From JBGTKH01 sp041744735 (GTDB lineage Bacteria; Planctomycetota; Planctomycetia; Pirellulales; Pirellulaceae), in assembly GCA_041744735.1 (NCBI GenBank), contig JBGTKH010000701.1, positions 1 to 5,109 of the forward strand: 5,109 bases of DNA, in the 5' to 3' direction. The notes under the pieces are model-generated. The model had not been told where the DNA came from. It saw nothing but the letters and a program-made list of their open reading frames with translations, and searched no databases. Positions within the stretch are counted from its first letter, which is position 1; each line of letters starts with the position of its first letter. Shown piece after piece: positions 1 through 5,109 of the stretch. A program made the position numbers and the translations under genes.

Positions 1-1974
1 CGGCTTCGTGCCAAAGCCCTCCAGTTGATCGACGTAGCGGCCGAACAAGTCGAACTGCCAGTTACCGCCTAGGTCCCACGAAGACCACAAGTAAACTTGG
101 TTCTGCGGGCTCTGGCCTTCGGGACCTAACTCCTGACTCGCGGCGATGCCCGTATCGGCGTGGAGTTGGATCTGCTGGAAAGTGTACGCCCCGTAGAGGC
201 GCCAGCATTCGGTCAGCTTGTAATTCGCCGAAAGCTCCACGCCATACGTTTCGCCATCCAGGCCGTTGACGGTTAGGTTTCGTAGCAATTGCCCCATGGT
301 CCCATCTGGCCGACTAGCTTGAAGGCCTTCATAGTCGTGGTAGAACAACGCGAGGTCCCACGAGAATTCGTCCGTCGGCGCCGCGCGGTAGCCAAGTTCA
401 TACGCGATCAACTGTTCGGAGTCAAAATCCGGGTTGCCCACCGTTGTGGAAAAGCCCGCGGCCGAACCCGGACTTACGAAGATGATATCCTGAGTGGTTC
501 GAGCCGGCGTTCGGACCGCACGCGATACAGACGCCCAGGCCGATTGGCGATCCGTCGGCGTCAACAGCAATCGGCCGGTGGGCTGGACTTGGAATCCCGA
601 AAAGTCGTTATGGGATAGCTTCGTGCCCGCCGTAAAGAACAGCAGATCATCGACGGCGGTGATTTCGTCCTGAATGAACGTGCTGAGAATATCAAAGTTC
701 TGTTGACGCGGAATCAATTCAATCGGCATGATTCCAACGTTAATGCCCGGCGTAAACTCGTCAGAGTGCCACCGATAACCCGCACCCCAGATAATCTTAT
801 GGCGGTCTCCCAGCGGGAAGCTGATTTGATAGTCAAAGTCCAGCGTGTCGAGCGTGTAACCGAACAACTGTGCGTTGCGAACGGTGCGGTCGTAGTAGAA
901 CTGAAAGGACCAACTGGCATCGTCGCTTAGTTCGTGTGTCCAGCGTGTGAGCACATCGCCACCGAAGGCATGGTCCTCATCCCGCAGCGGTTGCCGGAAG
1001 TTGAAGATCGGATCCGCACTCGGGAGCGGGCTGGGAATTCGGCTGGCCGGCCCGCCGGCCGAGCGTCCATCGTAGAGGTCGCCTTGTAACGTGAAGTGAT
1101 CGCAGTCGGTGGCATCCCAGTCGAATCGCATGCCGCCGCGTTTTTGTCGCCATTCGTCGTTCGGGTCGCCGGCCGGTTCCAAGGGGAGCGCCGTATCGAA
1201 TCCGGTGTCCCGCTCAAACCACTTGCCCCAAACTCGATAGGTCACACCCTCGCCGCTTTGACCGCCGTAGCGAAACCCAGCGAACCCCAACTCTTCGTTA
1301 CCGCCGCCCGCGTAGGCCAATCCGCCTTGGGTGTCTTTGGTGTGTTTGGTGATGATGTTGATGATGCCATTAACCGCGTTCTCACCCCACACGGTCGCAC
1401 CCGGCCCGCGAATCACCTCTATCCGTTCGATGTCCTGCAAGAGAACGTCCTGAATGTCCCAATAAGTGCCCGCGAACAGCGGCGTGTAGACGCTGCGTCC
1501 ATCGATCTGCACGAGCAAGTTGCGATTGAAGCGCGCGTTCAAGCCCCGTATGCCAACGGCCCACTTATTCGAGTCGACGCGGGCCACGTCCAAGCCCGGC
1601 GCCATGCGCAAGACCTCGGGAATGCTGGTCGCGCCGGAGCGGCGGATCATTTCGTTGGTGATCACGAACACCGCCGCGGGTGACTTTCCGACCGTGCTCG
1701 CCTGGCGCGAGACGGTGGTCACTTCTTGCTGCAATGCGGGCACAACGGCAGGCTGTTGCAACAGCCGTTCAAGCTCTTCCAACTCGCTCAACGGTTCCTG
1801 CCCGCCCGGCTGGTTTTCCGGCGGCTGATATACGACGCGGGCCGAAGGTGGTTCGGCGTACGCGGATTGTGCATGCAGAGACGATGCAGCGCCCAGCAAG
1901 ACGCCTGAGGTACACACGGCCAGCGCCGCCAAGTGCTGCCATGAAGACATGGAAGCTAACCTACGTCCTGCCAT
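1..1974 (-). CDS. TonB-dependent outer-membrane receptor, C-terminus beyond window
   Basis: Outer-membrane active transporter: a 22-strand barrel closed by an N-terminal plug, energised by TonB. I translated the minus strand from ATG at 1974 to base 1: 658 codons without a stop. Residues 1-35 form a Sec signal peptide (MAGRR start, hydrophobic core, likely cleavage after SLHA). Residues 40-80 are a Pro/Glu-rich extension containing PLSELEELERLLQQPAVVPA. A TonB-box-like stretch (QEVTTVS) lies near 83-89. The plug spans about 95-212, with GIRGLNARFN, QIDGRSVYTP, IEVIRGPGATVWGENAVNG and a closing INIITK. Barrel strands follow, including AWASVSRAVRTPAR and AYELGYR. The plug resembles the CirA/BtuB-like type (COG4771), but the substrate is unknown. 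By family length I expect roughly 40-90 residues more, ending in an aromatic residue. The start is fixed by GGAGG at a 7-nt spacing. The gene lies downstream of receptor gene 2 in the same direction, 370 bp after its stop-codon element begins to separate them, and has its own leader. Confidence 0.93.
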   Translation of the reverse strand, partial: MAGRRLASMSSWQHLAALAVCTSGVLLGAASSLHAQSAYAEPPSARVVYQPPENQPGGQEPLSELEELERLLQQPAVVPALQQEVTTVSRQASTVGKSPAAVFVITNEMIRRSGATSIPEVLRMAPGLDVARVDSNKWAVGIRGLNARFNRNLLVQIDGRSVYTPLFAGTYWDIQDVLLQDIERIEVIRGPGATVWGENAVNGIINIITKHTKDTQGGLAYAGGGNEELGFAGFRYGGQSGEGVTYRVWGKWFERDTGFDTALPLEPAGDPNDEWRQKRGGMRFDWDATDCDHFTLQGDLYDGRSAGGPASRIPSPLPSADPIFNFRQPLRDEDHAFGGDVLTRWTHELSDDASWSFQFYYDRTVRNAQLFGYTLDTLDFDYQISFPLGDRHKIIWGAGYRWHSDEFTPGINVGIMPIELIPRQQNFDILSTFIQDEITAVDDLLFFTAGTKLSHNDFSGFQVQPTGRLLLTPTDRQSAWASVSRAVRTPARTTQDIIFVSPGSAAGFSTTVGNPDFDSEQLIAYELGYRAAPTDEFSWDLALFYHDYEGLQASRPDGTMGQLLRNLTVNGLDGETYGVELSANYKLTECWRLYGAYTFQQIQLHADTGIAASQELGPEGQSPQNQVYLWSSWDLGGNWQFDLFGRYVDQLEGFGTKP

Positions 1975-1981
1975 GATCGAT

Positions 1982-1986
1982 CCTCC
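1982..1986 (-). promoter_or_regulatory. Shine-Dalgarno of receptor gene 1
   Basis: GGAGG on the minus strand, 7 nt before the ATG at 1974. It decides this start over the in-frame Met at residue 9, because only the upstream Met gives both the RBS and a full signal peptide with a basic N-region. The same motif at the same spacing precedes receptor gene 2. Confidence 0.9.
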
Positions 1987-2003
1987 GTGGATGGCACTTC
2001 AAG

Positions 2004-2020
2004 CGGCGTATCCTACGCCG
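2004..2020 (-). promoter_or_regulatory. Leader hairpin upstream of RBS, copy A
   Basis: A perfect 7-bp stem, CGGCGTA/TACGCCG, with a GGA triloop ends 29 nt before the start codon of receptor gene 1. The equivalent hairpin occurs in leader copy B at nearly the same distance (28 nt). The stem is kept in both copies while the bases between the hairpin and the RBS vary. It is a candidate translational or RNA-stability element. No T-tract follows it, so an intrinsic terminator is unlikely. Confidence 0.6.
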
Positions 2021-2122
2021 AATTCACGTCCGATTGGATTGGCTTGCCGTCGAGTATCCGTTCGACACAAATTCCAAACCGCGCAAGCAACATCGTCGAA
2101 TTAGCTCGCAAAAAGTGAACGT

Positions 2123-2136
2123 CTCTCGTCAGCGAG
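2123..2136 (-). promoter_or_regulatory. Small leader hairpin, copy A
   Basis: CTCG-CTGA-CGAG on the minus strand forms a 4-bp stem with a tetraloop (2125-2136). At the aligned place in copy B (4825-4838) the sequence differs but still pairs as a 5-bp stem, CUCUU/GAGAG, including one U-G wobble. Hairpin potential is retained despite sequence change, which hints at RNA structure, but stems this short arise often by chance. Confidence 0.35.
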
Positions 2137-2232
2137 CGATTCGATGCATCCTGACCGTAGCGCGGGATTTGTCGGCCGGGATCAAGGAATCGATCGTGCG
2201 GACGTGAGAACCGGATGTGGCGCCATTACCAC

Positions 2233-2362
2233 TAGTGCTTTGTCAAACCACAGTTTTAGGGTTGGCCAACTTCGTGGCGTAAGCTTCCAGCTTGCGTTTC
2301 TTTGTGAAATCGGATTGGCAAGCAGGATGCTTACCCCACTTTTTAACTTTGACGAAGCACTA
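2233..2362. mobile_element. MITE-like element with 15-bp terminal inverted repeats and TA ends
   Basis: The ends are TAGTGCTTTGTCAAA (2233-2247) and TTTGACGAAGCACTA (2348-2362), which pair at 14 of 15 positions. Each end carries TA, which could be the target-site duplication of an IS630/Tc1-mariner type transposase; this family link is inference. The 130-bp element has no coding capacity. Inside it a second inverted pair (2279-2295 and 2318-2334) matches at 15 of 17, and each arm is itself a small hairpin: AAGCT-TCC-AGCTT and AAGCA-GGA-TGCTT. The right end overlaps the last codon of receptor gene 2, so TA of the TAG stop is also the element's terminus. It separates receptor gene 2 from leader copy A and may act as a processing or stop structure between the two genes. 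Confidence 0.75.
2279..2334. repeat. Internal inverted repeat of the MITE-like element
   Basis: The left arm GTAAGCTTCCAGCTTGC (2279-2295) and the right arm (2318-2334, reverse complement GTAAGCATCCTGCTTGC) differ at two positions only. These two positions pair with each other inside each arm's own hairpin: T-A in the left arm has become A-T in the right arm. Each arm therefore keeps a perfect 5-bp stem with a 3-base loop. Confidence 0.65.
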
Positions 2363-4675
2363 AAACTGCCATCGAAGCGAAAGCGCGATGGCCGCGGCCT
2401 CCGAACGGTAGTAAGCTCGACGCAGGACGTTGCGTTTGTTCAGATCCTGGTCGATCCAGCCCAGCACGTTGTACAAATCCAGCCGCAGCGTACCTTGATC
2501 GCAGCAGATATTCCGCTGGATGCCGAAGTCCAGAAAGTAGCTGCCGCGAAACGCCTTCTTGTAGCCGGGATCGGCAAGCGGCAAAAATCCATTGGGAGCG
2601 GGAAGGCTGGCGTTGAAATTTGCCAGATCCTCGTCGCCGGGGAAGCCCCAATACGCACGCAGTGACCCGCTGACGCTCCACAAGTCGTCCAGATCACGGT
2701 TGGCATAGATCTTCGTAAGGTGCGGCGACCAACTAGCCAAATCGCTGCCGAACCCATACGGCTCCGCGGTAATGCCTTGGTTGATGCTCAGGTCAGGGAG
2801 AAACCCGTTCATTAACTTGGTGTAGGAGTGCGAGATAACCCACTGTGTGCAATCCGTGCGGTAGGACGTTTCCAATTCCAACCCGGCGATCTGAAAGTCG
2901 CCCAGGACCGTCTGCCGCATAATGTTAGGCGTAGGATTAAATCCAATGGCCGTGTAGTACTGATAGAAGCCGCCGGCGCCAAAGTAGAGATGTTCGCAGG
3001 GCCGCCGCTCGTAACGTATTTCCACACTCTCGTTCTCTTCGCTTTCGCTGAAGGTGCCCCGCTCGAGGAACTGTCGCCGCAGGTCTCCATCGGTGGCCCG
3101 CCGGTTTGCAATCGACCAGATAAACTTGTACGTGTCGCGCTCGTTCGGCGTGTGGACCAGCGCCGCCCGGGGCGAGATGAGCCAATCACTGTACGTGTGA
3201 TTGTCGCCGCGGACGCCGGCGAACCCGGTCCAATAATCATTGAATCGCAAAACGTACTCGCCCATCAACGAGAACGTATCCGTTTCCCACGGACCTTGAA
3301 GGTTCGCAGGCACGCCCTCGACGTTGGCGGGCCGGCTCGGAAAACCGGGACTCGGCAGTCCAAACCACTCGTAAGAATACGCGACCCCCACGGCCACCGA
3401 ATGCTGCTCGTTCGGCGTCCAGCGGGCAAGCAGTCGCGTGTAGAATTCATCTTCCCGGTTCGTGTTGATTACACCTAGCGGAGTGAATCGCTCGAAATCA
3501 AACAAGTCCCAACTTCCCAACAGTTCGACACTCAAGTTGTCCGTCAGCTCGAACAAGTATTGGCCGGCCACCGTGAGTTGCTGGTAGCCGGCCTGCGAGG
3601 TCTGCAAATCGGCAAAGCTCGATCCTGGCTGAGCAACGCCCACCGGCGGCAGCGCGATGTCGCGCCGGTCGGGATTGATTTGCTGGCCGCCGCGTGTATA
3701 TCGGACCCAGGCGTCGAAATTGCCGTCGGTCCATTGTGCGTGGACTTTGTGTTTCGCCTGCGCGCGATACGAGCGGGCATCATCGGGAACGTTGAAGGTC
3801 ACCGGTTCGCCGGCGATGACGGGAATGTTATCCCTGGCCGTAAACGTTCGGCCGAATACCAGCGGCGCGTCGGACTGATCCGCGCCGTCGTAGCTCGCGA
3901 TGCCGTAATACACAAACAGGCCCGTGTCGTCATCGAACTTGCGTCCGTACCGCACCTCGGTCGCGGTAAACTCTTCGAGGAAGCCTTGCCGCACGGTTGC
4001 ATCAAGTCCTTGAAAAGTTAGGCCCGTGTGCGTCTGCATATTGATGACACCAGCAATTGCACCGGGACCATCCGTCGCCCCGCCAGGACCTCGCAGAAAG
4101 TCCACGTGGTGCAGGTCACCCAGCAGCGGCAGATCGCGCTCGTGATAAGCGCCGGCTGCCACGCGATTGTTCATGATCCGACCGTTGACCTTCAGCAAGA
4201 ACTTGTCATCCCGGTCACTGATGATCCCGCGTATGCCAAGTTTGGGACCGGTTGCCACCTGGTGCACGTGCTGGACGTTGGGCACAAAGATGTCGAATAA
4301 CTCGTCGAGGTTCCTGGCTCCAGACGACCAGATTTCCCCATATCCGATTCTCGTAACAGCGGCAGGAGTATGGCGAGGAATAGGAGGCAGACCGCCACCG
4401 ATCACCGTAAATGCTTCGTCTAGTTCGGTCAGGGTGGCTGGAGATGCGCCGGGCACGAACGCCGGTAGTCGTAGCAACTGTTCGAGTTCAGCCAGCGGGT
4501 CCACTTCGGGCTCTGGTTGCACAGTATCAAACGGCTGCATGTATTCGATCGAAAACACGGGAGGATCGGCAGCGGACGCACTGCTCGAGAGAATTGCAAG
4601 AACCGCACAAACTAGAGACACAACAGCCGAACAGCAGATTTCTCGACAGATTGAGATCGATGTACGCTGCGCCAC
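2360..4675 (-). CDS. TonB-dependent outer-membrane receptor, complete
   Basis: Outer-membrane plug-and-barrel transporter of 771 aa that imports an unknown ligand with TonB energy. I chose GTG at 4675 because GGAGG stands 7 nt upstream and the protein then begins with a clean Sec signal peptide (residues 1-35, hydrophobic from SAVVSLVCAVLAIL, cleavage after SASA). The longer frame to an ATG at 4768 would place a 31-residue Arg-rich tail ahead of the signal and consume the conserved leader. An extension (40-80) with DPLAELEQLLRLPAFVPG is followed by a weak TonB-box-like EAFTVIG (87-93). The plug covers about 105-215: RNLDELF, KLGIRGI, LLKVNGRIMN, HVDFLRGPGGATDGPGAIAGVINMQT. The barrel occupies about 220-771 and ends in the classic terminal aromatic, SLRWQF. 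Length is normal for the family. The plug is clearly divergent from that of the downstream receptor, so this is not a recent full-length duplicate. Its TAG stop lies in the end of a MITE-like element. No substrate can be inferred. Confidence 0.95.
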   Translation of the reverse strand: MAQRTSISICREICCSAVVSLVCAVLAILSSSASAADPPVFSIEYMQPFDTVQPEPEVDPLAELEQLLRLPAFVPGASPATLTELDEAFTVIGGGLPPIPRHTPAAVTRIGYGEIWSSGARNLDELFDIFVPNVQHVHQVATGPKLGIRGIISDRDDKFLLKVNGRIMNNRVAAGAYHERDLPLLGDLHHVDFLRGPGGATDGPGAIAGVINMQTHTGLTFQGLDATVRQGFLEEFTATEVRYGRKFDDDTGLFVYYGIASYDGADQSDAPLVFGRTFTARDNIPVIAGEPVTFNVPDDARSYRAQAKHKVHAQWTDGNFDAWVRYTRGGQQINPDRRDIALPPVGVAQPGSSFADLQTSQAGYQQLTVAGQYLFELTDNLSVELLGSWDLFDFERFTPLGVINTNREDEFYTRLLARWTPNEQHSVAVGVAYSYEWFGLPSPGFPSRPANVEGVPANLQGPWETDTFSLMGEYVLRFNDYWTGFAGVRGDNHTYSDWLISPRAALVHTPNERDTYKFIWSIANRRATDGDLRRQFLERGTFSESEENESVEIRYERRPCEHLYFGAGGFYQYYTAIGFNPTPNIMRQTVLGDFQIAGLELETSYRTDCTQWVISHSYTKLMNGFLPDLSINQGITAEPYGFGSDLASWSPHLTKIYANRDLDDLWSVSGSLRAYWGFPGDEDLANFNASLPAPNGFLPLADPGYKKAFRGSYFLDFGIQRNICCDQGTLRLDLYNVLGWIDQDLNKRNVLRRAYYRSEAAAIALSLRWQF

Positions 4676-4682
4676 GCGTCGT

Positions 4683-4687
4683 CCTCC
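4683..4687 (-). promoter_or_regulatory. Shine-Dalgarno deciding the GTG start of receptor gene 2
   Basis: GGAGG on the minus strand lies 7 nt from GTG at 4673-4675. The surrounding CACGGAGGA and the spacing are the same as at receptor gene 1, which supports the GTG start over the upstream in-frame ATG at 4768. Confidence 0.9.
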
Positions 4688-4703
4688 GTGAATGACACTC
4701 AGT

Positions 4704-4720
4704 CGGCGTTTCCTACGCCG
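4704..4720 (-). promoter_or_regulatory. Leader hairpin upstream of RBS, copy B
   Basis: The minus strand reads CGGCGT-AGGAA-ACGCCG: a 6-bp stem with a 5-base loop, 28 nt from the GTG. It differs from copy A only at the innermost pair, which opens the loop from three to five bases. The loop carries AGGA. Confidence 0.6.
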
Positions 4721-4824
4721 GTGTAGTTCCCCTAGGGCTTGGCTCGCTGTTGAATGTCCCCCCATCACTCAACTTCCAAACCGTACAAGCGAAATCGACG
4801 GTATCATTCAGCGAACGTGACCAA

Positions 4825-4838
4825 CTCTCGCGAAAGAG
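4825..4838 (-). promoter_or_regulatory. Small leader hairpin, copy B
   Basis: Minus strand CUCUU-UCGC-GAGAG pairs over 5 bp, one of them U-G. On the plus strand that pair would be a C-A mismatch, so the structure favours a minus-strand transcript, in the same direction as the receptor gene. It aligns with the hairpin at 2123-2136. The evidence is weak on its own. Confidence 0.35.
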
Positions 4839-4995
4839 CGCTTCGATGCATCCTGACCGTGACGCTAGATTTGCAGAAAGGGATCGAGGAATCGACTGTT
4901 CGGACATGAGAACCGGACTTGACGTCATCGTCGATTCAATCCGCTCGGTTGCGCATGTGTGCAGGGTCAGAGATCCGCGCACAGCGAGTCAAGCC

Positions 4996-5109
4996 GTAGC
5001 GGAAGTGGTGACACTTCCGAAGTCTCACGACTTCGGCTACCAAAATGTAGCGGAAGTGGTGACACTTCCAAAGTCTCACGACTTCGGCTACCAAAATGTA
5101 GCGGAAGTG
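4996..5109. repeat. Tandem array of 51-bp REPIN/BIME-like palindromic units
   Basis: Units begin at 4996, 5047 and 5098; the third is cut by the window end. Units 1 and 2 differ at one base (G5019 versus A5070). Each unit is a 45-bp structured core plus the linker CAAAAT. In unit 1 the core folds as a three-way junction: outer stem GTAGC/GCTAC (4996-5000/5036-5040), hairpin 1 GGAAGTG-GTGA-CACTTCC (5001-5018) and hairpin 2 GAAGTC-TCAC-GACTTC (5019-5034). The core starts with GTAG and ends with CTAC, so it reads as two REPs in inverted orientation. In known REP/RAYT systems, a GTAG-type tetranucleotide 5' of a hairpin is the hallmark recognised by the REP-associated tyrosine (Y1) transposase. 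Membership of that family is inference. The array lies upstream of leader copy B. Confidence 0.85.

Larger units (their letters stand above)
1981..2226 (-). promoter_or_regulatory. Conserved leader, copy A (upstream of receptor gene 1)
   Basis: This non-coding stretch aligns along its whole length with 4682-4928, the region upstream of receptor gene 2. The distal part (2141-2226) aligns without gaps, with 18 mismatches in 86 positions by hand count. It includes the identical 18-mer ACGGTCAGGATGCATCGA (minus strand, 2141-2158) and an identical TCCGGTTCTCA (2205-2215). The middle part (2081-2140) is about 60% identical, and the segment 2021-2071 is poorly conserved and has a small indel. The proximal 40 bp hold a hairpin and the RBS. 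I could not identify a convincing -35/-10 pair. It could be a promoter/operator region, a structured 5' UTR, or both. It matches no riboswitch class that I recognise. Confidence 0.75.
4682..4928 (-). promoter_or_regulatory. Conserved leader, copy B (upstream of receptor gene 2)
   Basis: Counterpart of 1981-2226. The strongest conservation lies at 4843-4928, furthest from the gene, in line with a promoter/operator or the 5' domain of a leader RNA. The identical 18-mer is at 4843-4860. Net indels of one base near 4700 and two bases in 4721-4773, relative to copy A, show the region is not under coding constraint. Similarity fades just past 4928, while in copy A it fades about 5 bp before the MITE-like element. 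No gene is supported in the 320 bp between the GTG and the repeat array. Confidence 0.75.

Noticed and set aside
1096..1683. 195-codon open frame on the plus strand
   Set aside because: Antisense to the plug and early barrel of receptor gene 1, which has clear family motifs. The antisense product has none.
1981..2226. Cobalamin riboswitch, suggested by the BtuB-like receptor downstream
   Set aside because: I found no GCCACTG-type B12 box or associated conserved core in either leader copy.
2233..2362. Intrinsic terminator of receptor gene 2
   Set aside because: Hairpins exist, but no T-run follows them on the minus strand. A mobile-repeat origin explains the structure better, though an effect on transcript ends stays possible.
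2144..2665. 173-codon open frame on the plus strand
   Set aside because: It crosses leader A, the MITE-like element and the 3' end of receptor gene 2 in antisense. A frame spanning three unrelated units is not credible.
2828..3478. 216-codon open frame on the plus strand
   Set aside because: Antisense shadow of the barrel of receptor gene 2, with no signal, domain or RBS support.
4676..4768. N-terminal extension of receptor gene 2 to an in-frame ATG at 4768
   Set aside because: No RBS suits it, the added 31 residues are Arg-rich and lie ahead of a normal signal peptide, and the stretch overlaps the conserved leader, RBS and hairpin. GTG at 4675 has GGAGG at 7 nt.
4713..4982. 89-codon open frame on the minus strand upstream of receptor gene 2
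   Set aside because: It lies in the leader. Net indels of one and two bases against leader copy A would break the frame, and the protein resembles nothing known to me.
4951..4993. Inverted pair TGTGTGC / GCGCACA between the leader and the array
   Set aside because: Short, imperfect and not present near leader copy A; likely chance.
4996..5109. CRISPR array
   Set aside because: The whole 51-bp period is repeated with one substitution and there are no unique spacers; the core is a double hairpin.

Overview
The window holds two TonB-dependent outer-membrane receptor (TBDR) genes, both on the minus strand and read from right to left, plus an unusual amount of structured non-coding DNA around them. 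The organism is a Gram-negative bacterium. The style points to a planctomycete, perhaps a Pirellula/Rhodopirellula relative: both receptors have long Sec signal peptides and a Pro/Glu-rich N-terminal extension of the form PLxELExLL..PAxVP before the plug, and the hairpin repeats look familiar from that group. This assignment is inference from family style and was not tested.

Layout in the direction of transcription. (1) 4996-5109: a tandem array of a 51-bp palindromic repeat that runs off the right edge. Each unit is a GTAG...CTAC double hairpin, which looks like a REPIN/BIME. (2) 4682-4928: a conserved non-coding leader. (3) 2360-4675: receptor gene 2, complete, 771 aa, with a GTG start and a strong Shine-Dalgarno. 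(4) 2233-2362: a 130-bp MITE-like element with 15-bp terminal inverted repeats and TA at both ends; its right end forms the stop codon of receptor gene 2. (5) 1981-2226: a second copy of the leader. (6) 1-1974: receptor gene 1, of which 658 codons are visible and the C-terminus lies outside the window. The 67 bp at 4929-4995 show nothing I can name.

Both proteins should sit in the outer membrane and import a scarce ligand, such as a ferric chelate or cobalamin, with energy from TonB/ExbB/ExbD. No TonB, ABC-transporter or regulator gene lies in the window, so the substrates cannot be assigned. The receptors belong to clearly different subfamilies in their plugs and barrels, yet they share about 250 bp of leader, the same RBS geometry and a related N-terminal extension. 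The most interesting idea here is therefore a leader/N-terminus cassette common to divergent receptors, which may be a shared regulatory region or structured 5' UTR.
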